The notes beneath the pieces were generated by a model. The model was not told where the DNA came from. It was given only the letters and a program-made list of their open reading frames with translations, and searched no databases. A stretch of DNA of 44,363 nt from Sphaeroforma sirkka (lineage: Eukaryota; Opisthokonta; Ichthyosporea; Ichthyophonida): the NCBI GenBank assembly GCA_001586965.3, contig LUCW03000892.1, forward strand, positions 1-44,363. The letters run 5' to 3'. The position numbers were made by a program, and so were the translations under genes. Shown piece after piece: positions 1 to 12,572 of the stretch; the first letter of the stretch is position 1; each line of letters starts with the position of its first letter.

Positions 1-213
1 GATTTCAGTCTGTATTCTCAACCTAACAAGCACTATACATTTTGAATCTCCTACCACTACCAATGAATCGTAAGTATTGCAAGAACCCCTCGTCGACATA
101 TGCATACGTCACCACTCCCCTTCTCCCCTCCTTATCCTCTACACACATGCGAACACACGACAAATACCTACCCCCACAAAACTAATAGTTGATACTCAAT
201 CGTCTCTTCTCAG

Positions 214-3189
214 GATGCCTCTCGTTTGCAACTACACTCTCCCCTGCACTCGTCCATCTCGTTTTCTGGAGATGCCGTGAGCAATGACCTGCACGCCGCC
301 GGAGCTGTGCTGGAGGGGATGCAAGATCGTGGCTTACACTCGCGCATGCTGTCACCTACGCTTCTTCGCAAAGGCAAGCAGGCCGCTTCGCCCAACAGCG
401 CTAACAACCCGGTATAACCGTGTGTGTGTATGTGTACTATATTAGTCGGTTCCGAATGGATGTATGTGAATCGCAGCTCGAGGTTTACACACCCGCACAC
501 CCTCACCTAAGCAATCGTTTAAAGGCAAAAAGGTGTTTCGCTAATCAAATATTATTAGATAGACTGGGTTAATCTACTGCCACGGGGACATATCTTACTG
601 ACAAACACACATGCACACTCTATAGGTATACGCATACTCACTGACAAGCACTTCTGCACACTTTTTACGAACGCGTACATAATCATAGTCACAGTTTACA
701 ATAACACGGGCCTTCTCTGGTGATGCTGGAGTTGACGACAGACACGCGCACTACAAACATAGACAAGCATACACATTTATGCGAGTGTCTGCGCAAACAT
801 ACACCCAACCACACATTCCTACCCATGTTTGCACCCATTCACACCGTTTGCCATGGTACTTTAAACATAAAACACACATATGTGTTCATACACAAGTATA
901 AGACACGTCTTCACACATCCAGAAACACATTCTCACCCATGTTTGCACCACCCCACACAGTTTGCCATGGCCCACGCCTTCTCTGATGATTCTGGAGATG
1001 ACACCTCTCGCGGAGGCAGCAGGAGTGCATCTCGGAGGTCCAGTTTCGCGCGCTCGCCGGCAATGTCACGGCGTATGTCAACAGTTAGTTGGACTACTAA
1101 CGAGATACACGAAGTGGAGTCAGGCAGCGAATACGACAGGTAAGGATACGACAGAGAAATATGAAATTATGACAGGTAGAGGACTGTATACAAGGGGCTT
1201 GTGCACTACACCCGTACGTCCATTACATTGCCAACATACGCTATCACTGTGTATGCATATAACTATTCCATTGGCAATAGCATACGCTTTCACTTTGAAT
1301 GCCTATGTTCATTCTACCAACAATGGTATATGGTATCACTATGTGTGCATGAGTTCATTACATAAAATGGCACACGCTATCACTGTGTGTGCGTATGTTC
1401 ACTCCATTGACAATAATTTATGTTATCACTGTGTATACGTATGTCCACTCCATTGACAATAGCATATACTGCCTTTAATATCCTCTCTTCGCACGTGTGC
1501 GGAAGTGTATGCTAACCCATGCGTCTCTGATGCTGTTCGGTTCTAACAGGTCGGCTGTAGACGACCATATGAGGAGTTCAAACATCCGAAGCATCATCTC
1601 AGAAGTTAAGAAGTATGTCAATCCTCTCATGATTGCCTTTTTTTCTGAGTTAAATGTCAGACTATATGCCCTGTCATTTCATTCGCCCTGTCTGGTACTG
1701 TGGAGTATGGCCCATCACACAAGCACCATCAGTCGTATCTAATGTCGTATATCATTTAGAGTGTCGTACTATTTGTCGTATACGATGTCGTATACTGTGT
1801 AGTGTCATACCGTTTGTCGTATCGTCTGCTGTTTTACATGTCGGGCCGCACTAAGTGCCATATATTATACCGGACGTCGTAGCATACCTTGTATCACAAA
1901 CCTGTCCAATGACGTACTATGTGTAATATCCCGTACTGTTTTTACCAAGATATCACCCATCGTAAACGACCACCACCCTGGCTTTCGGCTATCGCGACAG
2001 ATGCCATAAGAACCACCCCTTCACCTCTGTAGTTGCGTCCTCCGTTAAGCAAGTGATGGTGTGGTTCGTCGTCGTAGTTTGTATCACAGTGTGTCTTGTT
2101 GCGTATTATCAATGCGAGAGAACTCACTATATCTCGCACTTGTATCTACACGGGTGGTCGTCACAGAGCATCACGAGCGCTGTACCGCACTTCCTGTGTA
2201 GTACCGCTCTGTCTGTGTATAAGCTATCCTTGCACGTCTTAGACCACAATATATATCATGTCGCATTGGTTCATGTTCGTGCAATCCCACACCATGTGGC
2301 CCGTCCATCGAGTGTCATGCCACGGCAGATTACTATATGTGATGCAACCCACTCTCAGGGCATCTCTGTTGTCCTGCCCCGCTGGCACTGTGATATTCCA
2401 ATGGTATTCCGACGGCCACGGTTAAGTGTCGGATCAATTGACGGCGTTGTAATTCCATATCATGTGCACCTGCGTAGGAGTCTACGAGCTTTCTCGCACG
2501 AACTGGGGTGCATAGCATCGCACGTATGCGTTGCTATAGCCACCCATTCGCTCTGCAAACTCGAATGTAGTATCCAGAGGCTGCATGAAGAGTGCAATGC
2601 TATTGCCTGGCCCAATGCTATTCTTAGCCTGTGACAAACGTCTCCTTTTCGTGAGACTCTTGAACAACCCCAATAGAGTCATCAGACAAATCTATATATC
2701 GTCCGTATGGACTTGCACATATGTCCCATTTATGTGCGTGTGTTATTTGTCGCTGATGTGCGAGAGTGTGTATGAATATATATTGGGGTAAACGTGCCTC
2801 CCCTGGGGCATTCCTAATTGCACAGTTGGTCTCGCCACCGGTCTAGTGTCGTCTGGTGTGTATTGTCAATCAGGTTCAAATAGTACGCGCATGACTGCAT
2901 ATAAGTCTGTTTGAATTTTTGCAGTCAATCTACTACCTGCCACATACACTACTTCACATGCCTCGCCTCATGTTGTATCGAATACATACACAGATTCGTA
3001 AACGAAGAGATGAAGGTGCACCCTAGCAGTCCTTCGGCCAGTGAAGGCAGTCTTATACCCGTGAAGAACCGTGCACGTGCGAGTATTATTGCAGACATAG
3101 CGCAAACAGCTCCGCAAGTGCAGCCGCCACCTCGAGGGAAAGCTCCTTCGCCCGCTGATTTCCCCAGTAATTATAGCATGATGATGTAA
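214..3189 (+). CDS. Gene X, left copy (partial): Ser-rich basic protein of unknown function
   Basis: I do not recognise this gene. Four exons join cleanly: 214-411 (phase 0 out), 961-1139 (phase 2), 1550-1612 (phase 2) and 2994-3189 with a TAA stop. All introns are GT-AG. The visible part is about 211 residues. It is low in hydrophobics and rich in Ser, Arg and Asp. It contains two basic sites of the protein-kinase-A type (RRSS and RRMS) around the middle of exon 2. A short helix-prone stretch (IRSIISEVKKFVNEEMK) spans the exon 3/4 junction, and the tail is Pro-rich, ending SNYSMMM. There are no membrane segments. The start codon is outside the window; the right copy suggests a short acidic first exon. 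An AATAAA at 3189-3194 overlaps the stop codon. The reading frame over four exons with consistent phases supports a real gene. Function is not inferred. Confidence 0.6.
1214..1470. repeat. Minisatellite in gene X intron 2
   Basis: Four to five imperfect copies of a unit of about 60 bp. Each contains a segment like CCATTGACAATAGCATA followed by CTATCACTGTGT. The right arm carries the matching array at about 14,605-14,875, with different internal indels. Confidence 0.7.
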
Positions 3190-3859
3190 ATAAACCATTA
3201 GTTGATATATACCGACCATATGTTCGATATGCATCGATACAGGCATAATTATTAATTGTTCGACGACGTTCAAGGAGCTTATATGAGATCGATGAATAAA
3301 ATTGATCTTCGTGTGTGAGATATATACAGAGTCAAGTTCGGTACGAGCTGAACTCCAAATCGAAAGGCATTCAAGGCGATTTCTATCGAATGTAGGAATC
3401 AAATTGGTCCTTGTATGTGAGATATAAACAGTATGCAAGTCATAGCTACAGGTTTAAGGTTTGAGAAATGGTTCATGACCGTTGCTAGCCAGATTCCACG
3501 TACACTTTTAAACTATACCGATTTTCGGGTGCAGAGAATGTGGAAAAACCCCCTTCTAAACGAATTTTCATATCAAGGCCATATATTTTTACTGCTTTGT
3601 TGTTTTGCAAATTCACTGAAGACTGTCTGATTAAAAGTTTCTCTATACTGTTTTATTGTATTACAGATTCACGTGAAATATAAAGACTATTCGATGGTTA
3701 TGTTTATTAAAAAAGCACTATCGGCTGTAAACCAAACCAGTAGAATGTTAGACGTTCGCCTCCTGACAATCGTAGAAGAATTAATTCGAAAGCTACTGTA
3801 TACAATGGTCAAGATCAAAGTCCCTGAATATCTGACCCTCTATTATGGTATGCAACAAT
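3190..3859. other. Convergent 3' intergenic stretch with a local duplication
   Basis: This lies between the 3' ends of gene X (+) and the left helicase copy (-). A unit of about 70 bp at 3267-3333 recurs, diverged, at 3369-3436; both contain TTCAAGG and a GTGAGATAT segment. About 320 bases at 3285-3610 have no counterpart in the right arm. I see no gene here. Confidence 0.55.
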
Positions 3860-6712
3860 CAACGACCCACAATCCTGAGAGTAGCCTGTTGGTTGTTTCT
3901 TATTATATTCGCGATACATTTAAGGATACCTTCAACGTAGTCTCTGATCAATCTGGCGGAAACCCTTAATTTGGGGTCTTTGGGGATTCGTTCTCAATGC
4001 CCAATGATGAATACCTTCGACATATCAGTCTTCAACTCAACACTGTGATAGTAGCGGTACGTTGCAAGAGCATCGTCAGTCCAGGATTCGTTGTCAATGG
4101 TGGATCCACGATTGTGTCTTATTTAATTGGCGAAGTGCACAATGTCGGATTGACGAGGCTCAAATATAAGATGTTTTTTGAGTGGGCGTGGGACGCAGGC
4201 CAACCCCATTTTTTGTGACCAAGCCCAATACGTCGAATGAAGTCCAAATCGTCAGAACCGGTTTCGTGATCGTGCCAATCGGGGTGGTGATTCGGTTTCA
4301 AAATTGGTCCACATGCTCTTCCAATACTCTGCAGCGCATCCCGGACGGATGTGCGCCATCTGTAGGCACACATATGGCTGACTCCTCGTCCTCGCAGCTC
4401 ACCACGGAATGACATTCCTCTAGCCATCATAAAGTAGCCCACGATGGAGGTGTTTATCATGATAGTGGGACAACAGTTCGCTGATATACTTCGGGAGATC
4501 TTTACAAGTAGCAACGTCAGTGGTGGTTGGAATCTGTGGATATGAATGAGAGGTTGGGTTTCAATCATGCAAAAAGAAGTTTTTAGGGATACAAGGCGGG
4601 TACTGGACAACACAATGTTAAAGTTATCCTAAATTTTAATACCTCGCCAATGGAGTACCCTATCCTTTCCGCTATTTCTTCGCATATTCGGATGTTGTCT
4701 GTTGTCGGAGTACTGGGAGCTCGCTTCCGATTGATTTCGACTTCGGTTACATCGGTCTATTTAAAAGATCAAGTACAACATCGACGTGTGAAAAATCTAC
4801 TTTCAAACATTGGAGCGCAAAAAATGCAAATGAAAAGTACATCAAGGCACATAAATTACCGTATTAATTTTGGGGTATCCGGTGTAAATCATATTTAGGT
4901 AGTCATCGCTTCCTCTGAATTGTCCACGTTGAATGCTGGTGTGGAACTTAACTGCACGATCGACATTTACATCTAAGTTCCCACTAGTAGAATCCAACGC
5001 GAGAGACCGGATACTGTGGCTCATTACCGATTCAACAAAAGCCTCAGTACCCTCATCAAAGTTCATAGAATCGTTGAAAGCCATATTCTGAACACTCTTG
5101 TACCAAAATGATGGTAGCGGTGCCAGTGTGACAATATTCTGAATGCGGTACTTCGTCCGTTATTGCGGTCTTAGCAAAGTATCTACAGTTGCGGATACTA
5201 TTAATGTAAAACTTCGGTAGTAGATCGTCGCAGCATGGGGTCGAACCAGTTTGCTTTATCGAAAGCCACATATTCCGTTGAGCACACTACTCACATTGTT
5301 CCCCTGTTTACCTTCATTGAAAGTAAAATCGAATTCGTCCCCAACGTAAAAACATTTGACAAACTTTCCTTCTCCTGTGTATCTTCTTTCTACAATTTAA
5401 ATCCTCCTTCATGGATGTAGCGTGTGAATGCCGGCGCAGAATCACGACGATACCTCCAGTTAGAAAAATGGTTTTCCGCATCTCCGCTGCAGTAGTTACA
5501 TTTATATTTTCGCGGCGGCTGTGCTGAGCCCACACACGTGGGTTCACTAGCTTGGCCTTCCCTCCGTGATATATCACTCCTCGATCTAAGAAACAAATCT
5601 GAGGTAGTGGTATATTCCCTGCGTTCTCATGAAGAACATGCATATACTCGGCCAGCTTGACCGTTAACTGATAGCCCGCATTCCTTCCTTCTAAAGTGTG
5701 AACTTTAATTGGTAAAACAGGGGGTCTGCGAAGCGGACCACTCTGTAGACTTCTGAGCTTCATGTATACAATGTGTATTAGAACAGCTATTACTACTGAC
5801 TTTCCAGTTTGCATCTGTGCGTATGCTGAGCAACTGGGGAGCAAGCCTTCGTTCCCATCCGTGTTTCCATTCCTTTTCCCACGGTAGTGCGGTGAACGAG
5901 GACCTTGCGTTGCGACTAAATTATCGATACTGTGATTCAATAGATCTGCAAAGCTTTGAGCGTCTCTAGTAGCCAGGTTCTGCACTGCACCTCTTCGTCT
6001 CACGACTTCGGCCGTCTCTGTCACTAGCCGTTCATTTATGTAGTTTGCAACGATGTTGGGATAATGAACGACCAATGACCTGAAAATTACCGATGCCGAT
6101 GACGTGGTGTTTAAGTCCTCGTCGAGCTCTACCAGATACCTATGGATATCTTGAGTTTCAGCGGATACCGCAATCAGATCAATGTATTCAAATACATTTT
6201 CTAGGCAATTTTCCAGCTCAATGGAAACTCTGTCATTCTCGATAGGAACCAGCATATCCCCAGGCTCATCTTCCTGTTTGCAACGAGTTGTAAAAAGGTC
6301 CATTCGTCTGATTGCCACTATCTGCCAACTCCCTTCTGAAATTGCGGCTTGCAAAATATGGATTCCGTACGCCAATGCTTGCACAAACTTCAATCAGCGC
6401 TTCCTGTAGTGCAGCTTTGCCATCGAAGTCATACTTCAATTCGTTGGTGAGCTGTGCGGCGAGCTTAATTTCGGTTGCCTCACGCACTTTAGTCAAAATT
6501 TCACATAGCTAATTGGTGTGTATGGCTCTGCCGTTGTCCATAGTCGCTCCATCAGCGTCCAGCATAGCGGCATCGTCGTCGTCAGCACCAAAATCGTCAT
6601 TGTTGTCGGCAGCTTCAATATCATTGGTATGCAATAGCGTGTTTAACCCCCGTTCAAATTCCTCCTTCGATGTTTCAGGCTCCGTCGGTGTTTCAGATTC
6701 AAACCTCGCCAT
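3860..6712 (-). pseudogene. SF2-helicase-like gene, left copy (broken)
   Basis: This is the reverse-arm homologue of the gene at 9,692-12,572. By eye it is roughly three quarters to four fifths identical in DNA, with the same exon layout and both intron positions still visible. The helicase motif I region (AQMQTGKS) and the motif V region (GYFMMARGMSFRG) are recognisable. The N-terminal part differs: it is longer and acidic before the shared AMLDADGATMDNGRA stretch. Several breaks (roughly three to five) interrupt the frame, so it is read as a decayed copy. The 5' flank, with a TATA-like site, is also homologous to that of the right copy. Confidence 0.8.
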
Positions 6713-6774
6713 AATCACTAGCAGCGGTTTGTATTTCGAAGTTACTTGCAGCTATAATTGTTTGTATAGTCTCT

Positions 6775-6782
6775 TTTATATA
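6775..6782 (-). promoter_or_regulatory. TATA-like box of the left helicase copy
   Basis: Read on the minus strand this is TATATAAA, about 65 bases upstream of the ATG at 6712. The surrounding flank is homologous to the right copy, which has its own TATAAATA. This is a position-based inference. Confidence 0.4.
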
Positions 6783-7269
6783 TTGCGTCACCGAGACGCT
6801 GAGCGTCGCTGACTAGCCGTTTTCCAATGTATTATTGTTTTGAAATGAAAATATAAACTACTCATGCACGTAAAAAAACCTCCATACTGTATTTAGGCCT
6901 CTGGTAAACGACAAAAACATACCTTCTTAACAAGCTGAATAGTTTCCGACCTGTCGCTAAATATATAGCTTCTTAGGACAGTATCATGACTTCTATCGGA
7001 CTTTGTCTGAAGAAAAAGACAGTTGAAGACTATTTACGACACATCATCTAAACAAAAACAAGCTGTCTTATACCAGGCCGCATTTAACGAAAAACTCAAA
7101 ACTATGTTTCGGTGGCATGATATAGGTTGTTTGTTTTGTTTTCGTTTTGTTTTAAAAAAAGGACTAAAATGTATACATATGAAAAACATACACAAAAAAT
7201 AATCAAAAATGTGTTCTGTCAAAGTTGCGCGCACAAGTTGGCGACTTGGCGTGCTCGACTGCTCGAGTT

Positions 7270-9100
7270 AGTAATTTGAATATGTGGCAGAATTCGGCCG
7301 GCGTGCATTTTAGACTCTCTAGTATACTCTCTACGTGTTAGCATGACCAAAAGTGCCAATGTGCCGGTGGCCGCAGTCATACTGTGCCACTGTGGTCTGG
7401 AGATTTTGGTCTTGTCTGCACTCTGCGAGACTGCCGAGACTGGCGCGCCAGCCTTGCAGTCGCAGGCTCCCGTACAGTCAGCACTTTTCAGCACAAACAG
7501 CTTAATATGCGTTGTGTCGTCGGCTCGGCGCTGGCGCTAGGACTGTTATAAAAGTGGACAGGAATTTCTCTGTCCGGACGTGCAATATAATTTTCGGACA
7601 AGCTCGACTGCTCGAGTTGGTGAAATAATTTTGTTTTTTAAAATAAAAAATAAAAATTTGACAGACTTGTTAGTCCGGCGCGCGTCAGACTCACTCTCGC
7701 TCTGCCGGCTCTGCCCTCAGCTCGTCACCCCTCGTTAGCCTTGCACTGCTCGCACTTTGCAGTCGCAGGCATAAGCTCATTACGTTATGTGTATGCTGAA
7801 TAAAAATTGAACTTAACGCCTATTTTCATGTTCTATATTCTTTAAAACGGTTATGTAATTCAAGTATGCCCAACGATTTTTCAAAAAATGCACTTCGATA
7901 AGTTCGTCACGATTTTGATAACACATATCCCAATTCCCAACCGACAGCCTGTAATATCAAGTGGATTGTCATTATGATATTGATTGGTGCTAATTCAGTA
8001 ATCTCATATAGGGGCGAGAAGTCGAGAACTGAGAAATGTGTCGTGGATTGCCGAATTGCCGGAAAGTGAAAACAAACTGAATATATTTTAAGGTTGGCAT
8101 AGCCAATAAAAAAAGGAAACTGGAGCCCGGTTATATTTGGCGCGCTCAACAGCCTCAACTGGGGACAAATCTGCGGACCTAGAAATTACACCCCATCTGC
8201 AATCTATAGGACCATGTATGTAATTAAAATTGAATTTTAACGCTTATATCGGCATGTAATAAAGGTTTTAACGGTTAACGCATTGAGCTTATAATGCCGC
8301 AGGCTCGCACAGCGAAGCGTGGCTCGCGCAGACCAAAATAAATTAGCTCTGTAGTTTCAGCCTCTCAGGCCCTCTGCACTGTCAGGCTCTGCTGTCTTTT
8401 GGCTCTTCGCCACTTGTTAGTCATACCCTGCTCATAGCCGCAGGCTCACACAGCTAGGCGTGGCTCGCGCGGACAAAAAAAATAGCTCTGTAGTATTATG
8501 CCCTCAGCACTGTTAGCGCCCCTCGTCAGCCTTGGATTGCTTGCAGCCGCAGGGCGCAGGCTCACGCAGCCAGGAGTGGCTCGCGCGGACCAAAAAAACA
8601 ACAACTCTGTAGTCTCAGCCTCTTTAGGCCCTCAGCACAGTCAGGCTCTGCTGACCCTCGACTTTTAGCCCCTTCAAGGGGGTTAGCCATGCCCTGCCTG
8701 CAGCCGCAGGGCTCAGGCTCGTACAGCTAGTCAGTAAGGCGTAGCTCGCGCAGACCGAAAAAAAAATAGCTCTGTTGTTCAGGGCCTCAGCACTGTCAGG
8801 CTCAGCAGTCAACAGGCATACAACTCAATACGCTTTGTGTCGGCGGCTTTTACTGTTTTGAGCATTCTTTATGTTTTTATTTAGTCGTTTTTAAAAAAAT
8901 TAAACACCAAAAAAAAACAATAGAATCATGAAAAAAATCTGCCACAAATGCAATGCCATAGCCTTCTCTGTATTTATTTTTTAACAACAAACAAAACCAA
9001 AATCCGAATGGCGAATGCTCGAAAAATAAAAACTGAAAAGAGTAAATAAAACACTAAACACTGAAAGTCTGAAAGTCTGAAACTGTGAAACAGGGCGCCG
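7270..9100. repeat. GC-rich mosaic spacer at the centre of the inverted duplication
   Basis: No gene is supported here. The stretch is built of short related blocks. CTCGACTGCTCGAGTT occurs at 7254-7269 and 7603-7618. A segment of about 60 bp at 7,800-7,860 (TGAACTTAACGCCTATTTTC) recurs diverged at 8,222-8,280. A block of about 110-160 bp is tandemly repeated at 8,283-8,822. The ends are T-rich and A-rich. Similar sequence lies at 19,370-19,900, so this looks like a dispersed repeat family rather than unique spacer. Confidence 0.7.
8283..8822. repeat. Tandem repeat, about four copies of 110-160 bp
   Basis: Each copy runs from GCCGCAGG, through a GGCTCGCGC or similar core and an A-run, then AGCTCTGT and a CCTCAGCACTGTCAGGCTC-like end. 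Copies begin near 8,297, 8,440, 8,535 and 8,698. Confidence 0.75.
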
Positions 9101-9590
9101 AGCCGCCGGAGCTGCTTGAGCAGTCGAGTGCGTGTCGCGTGACAGAACATTTCTTTTAATTTTGTGTGCTTTTTTACTTTAAAAAAGAATACCAAAACAA
9201 AACCTATTTACTACCGAAATAAAGGCTGGGCTTTTAGTGGAATCAGCCTGGTATACGACAGCAAATTTTGTTATGACGATGTATCGTAAACAGTCGGACA
9301 CTAGATTGCTAACTCGCCATGTACGCCTGTCTTTTATTAAGATAGACATTTTGATACTGTCTTAAGAAAACATTTGAAGATAGGTCGAAATCTAATTTAA
9401 AATAAGCAGACATATTTTTGTCGTTAACCAGAGGCCATGTAGATATTTAGTAATTTTCACGTAGTTTATTCTATTTTTTCAAAACAAAATCCTTTCAAAA
9501 AGAAAACGGCGCCGCTGCATAAACATGAGGAGAAGACACGGGACACAACATCATTCTCACCTAAATAAATTGAATAGCGGAGATTTTTAC

Positions 9591-9598
9591 TATAAATA
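9591..9598 (+). promoter_or_regulatory. TATA-like box of the right helicase copy
   Basis: TATAAATA lies 94-101 bases upstream of the ATG at 9692. The left copy has a similar box at a shorter distance. Confidence 0.45.
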
Positions 9599-9691
9599 CA
9601 GAGTACAGATTCATATGTGATTCACAATTTCACATTTCACAAACAATAATAGTTGCAAGTAGCTTCGAAATACAAACCGCTTCTAGTGATT

Positions 9692-12572
9692 ATGGAGAAG
9701 TTTGAAGAGGAGTTAAGAACGTTTATTGATTCCGGTGCTGTTGACGGGGATGTCGCTATGCTGGACGAAGATGGAGCCACTGTGGACAACGGGAGAGCCT
9801 TGTTTGAATTCTTGACTTATGTGCGTAAGGCAACCTATCTTAAACTCTCCGGACAACTCATTGACGAAAATCAGTATGACTTCAATGGTAAAGCTGCACT
9901 TCAAGAAGCGCTGATCGAAGTGTTTTCGAAATCTGGGGCACGGAATCCATATTTTGCAAGCTACGAGTTCAGATCGCAGATGATGCAATATGGAGGCAAC
10001 AAGACGAGGGAGCCTTTTGTCAACTCGTTGCAAATTGGAGAAGATCATATTCTGCTACTGGTGGTGTGCCAGGAAGATGAGTTGCCGGATAGGCTAGATT
10101 TTATCTGGAATAACACAATTCTGGACGAGCTGCAAAGTTGCGTAGAAGGTGGTTTTAAAAACATTGGTCTGATTGCGGTATCCGCTGAAACTCAGGATAG
10201 CCATGAGTACCTGAGGATGCTCGACCAGAAAATAAGCAGTTACCCAGTAATTTTCATGTCACAGGTGGCTTATTATCCCAACATCGTCGCGAACTACATA
10301 AATGAACGACTGGTAACAGAGACAGCCGAAGTTGTGAGACAGAGAGGTGCAGTGCAGAACCTGGCTACTGGAGAAACTCACAGCTTTGCAGATCTTATGA
10401 ATCACAGTATCAGTACCTTAGTCGAAACGCAAGGTCCTCGTCCACCGAACGACCATGGCAAAAAGGATGGGGACAAGGACGAGAACAAAGGCTTGCTTCC
10501 CAGCTGCTTGGTATACGCACAGATGCAAACTGGAAAATCAGTCGTAATAGCTGTTCTAATACACATTGTGTACATGAGGCTCAGAAGTCTACGGAGTGGT
10601 CCTGTGCCGACTTATAGTGCCGCTACGAAGAAACGTAAATTGAATGACAATCCAATTTTCAGAGGAAATTGTTTACCAATTATAGTTCACACTTTGGAAG
10701 GAAGGAATGCCGGCTATCAGCTAACTGTCAAGCTGGCCGAGTATATGCGTGTTCTTCAAGGGAACGAGTTGAATATACAAGTACCCGAGATTTGTTTCTT
10801 TGATCGCGGAGTGATTTATCACGGAGGGCAGGCTAAGCTAGTGAAACCACGTGTATGGGCTCAACACAGCCGCCGGGACAATATAAATGTAACTACTCCA
10901 GAGGAGATGCGGCGAAAAGTCCTGTCCACAGGAGGTATCGTCGTGATACTGCGACAGCGTTCACACGCTAGATCCATAATGGCGGATTTGGTAAGCCTGG
11001 CAAAGCGGTACAAAAAGGGAGGAAAGTTGGTCAAATGTATTCACGTTGGGGATGAATTCGATTTCACTTTCGATGAAGGTAATCACAGCAGTCCGAACGA
11101 TGTGAGTAGTGTGCTCAACAAATTATGTGGCTTTCGACAAATCACTGAGGGATGTCATGCTGCGACAACCTACTTCCGAAGTTTCACATTAATCGTTTCT
11201 GCAACCGTCAATACTTTGCTGAGATCTCAAAATCGGACGAAGTATCGCATTGAGAATATTGTCACACTGGCACCGCTGCCATCATTTTGGTACAACAGTG
11301 TTCAGAATATGGCATTCAACGATTCTATGAACTTTGATGAGGGTACTGAGGCTTTTGTTGAATCTGTGATGAACCACAGTATCCGCTCTCTCGCGTTGGA
11401 TTCTACTCGTGGACTTTTGAGTGCAAATGTCGACCGAGCGATCGAGTTCCACAACTGCATTCAACGTGGACAATTCAAAGGAAAAGACGATTACCTCGTT
11501 ATGATTTACACCGGCAACGATGTCTTGATTGTGGGATACCCTATGATTAATTCGGTAATCTATGTGGTTTAGTACTTTTGACTTGCATTTCTTGCGCTCC
11601 TACGTTTAAAAGTAGATTTCTCACACTTCGGTGTTGTTCTACAACTTTAATAGGCCGAAACCGAAGTTGGAATCAATTGGAAGCGAGCTCCCATTACCCA
11701 CACGGACTCTCAAGTTTGCATAGAATTAGCAGGAAAGATAGGGTGTTCCAGTGCCGAGGTAAGTTTTGCTGAATTTATATTCTGTGGTTGTTCAGTATCA
11801 GCCCTTGAGTTCTCCCATATCGTATTGTATTAATAAACTCTTCATTTTGCATGATTGAAACCCAACCTCACATTCATATCCACAGATTCCAACCATCGCT
11901 GACGTTGCCACTTGTAAAGATCTCCCGAAGTATATCAGTGAGCTGTTGTCCCACTATCATGATAAACACATCTTCATCGTGGGCTACTTTATGATGGCTA
12001 GAGGCATGTCATTCCGTGGTGCGCTGCGAGGACGAGGAGTCACCCATATGTGTGTCTACAGATGGCACGCATCCGTCCGGGATGCGGTGCAGAGAATTGG
12101 AAGAGCATGTGGACAATTTTTGAAACCGAATCACCACCCCGATTGGCACGATCACGAAACTGGTTCTGACGATTCGGATTTCATTCGACGTATTGGGCTT
12201 GGTTACGAAGAATGGGTTTGGCCTAGATCCCACACCTCCCACACCCACTCACAAACATATCTTATATTTGGGCCTTGCCAATCCGATGTTATCCACTTCG
12301 CCAATTGGATGCGACTCAATTATGGATCCACCACTAACAACGAATCTTGGACGGACGATGTCCTTGCAGCGTACCGCAACGAGCTCCGTGTTCATTTGCA
12401 GACTGACATGACGAAGGTATTCATCATCGGCCCTCGGGAACGAATTTTCAAAGACCCAAAAACTAGGATTTCTGCTAGAATGATCAGAGACTACCATGAA
12501 GATATCCTTGAATGTATCGCGAATATAGTAAGAAACAACCAACAGGCTACTCTCAGGATTGTGGGTCGTTGA
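9692..12572 (+). CDS. SF2-helicase-like protein, right copy (reads whole, three exons)
   Basis: Exons 9692-11554, 11654-11758 and 11886-12572 are all joined in phase 0 by GT-AG introns, giving about 884 residues. The ATG at 9692 is chosen because homology to the left copy starts there. Helicase motifs: motif I AQMQTGKS (about 275-283), motif II DEFD (454-457), motif III SAT (503-505), motif V GYFMMARGMSFRG (about 688-701) and motif VI QRIGRACG (about 724-732). Motifs I to III sit before intron 1 and V and VI after intron 2. The first 260 residues match no family I know. About 150 residues separate motif III from the next exon, and about 150 follow motif VI. The core somewhat resembles helicases linked to Z1-type domains; this is uncertain. 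An AATAAA lies at 12695. It may belong to a mobile element or be a host duplicate, and I cannot tell which. No transposase or capsid gene is visible beside it. Confidence 0.8.

Larger units (their letters stand above)
1..7270 (+). repeat. Left arm of a giant inverted duplication
   Basis: This stretch is matched in reverse complement by about 9,100-16,230. Positions pair with a sum of 16,083 from 1,612 to 3,240, of about 16,432 near 3,750, and of 16,404 at the helicase start codons. The shifts reflect indels, mainly about 320 extra bases in this arm at 3,285-3,610. The pairing covers the exons and introns of gene X, the 3' flank, the helicase, its promoter and about 500 bp beyond. The outer edge lies outside the window, because homology already runs to base 1. 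The innermost recognisable pairing is the motif CTCGACTGCTCGAGTT at 7,254, matched near 9,100-9,125. Confidence 0.9.

Noticed and set aside
1-69. Exon-like stretch with a TTTCAG acceptor and GTAAGT donor
   Set aside because: Its only open frame leaves in phase 2, which does not fit the phase-0 start of the next gene X exon, and the right-arm equivalent lacks the donor.
961-1456. Second long open frame across gene X exon 2
   Set aside because: It is the shifted frame of the SR-like exon, runs through the GTAAGG donor into the minisatellite, and is matched in the right arm only because the DNA is.
2053-2634. 193-codon open frame, repeated in the right arm at 13,449-14,030
   Set aside because: It lies inside gene X intron 3 and is identical in the two arms at the DNA level, so its conservation says nothing about coding. 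Its composition is that of noncoding sequence and I see no motif.
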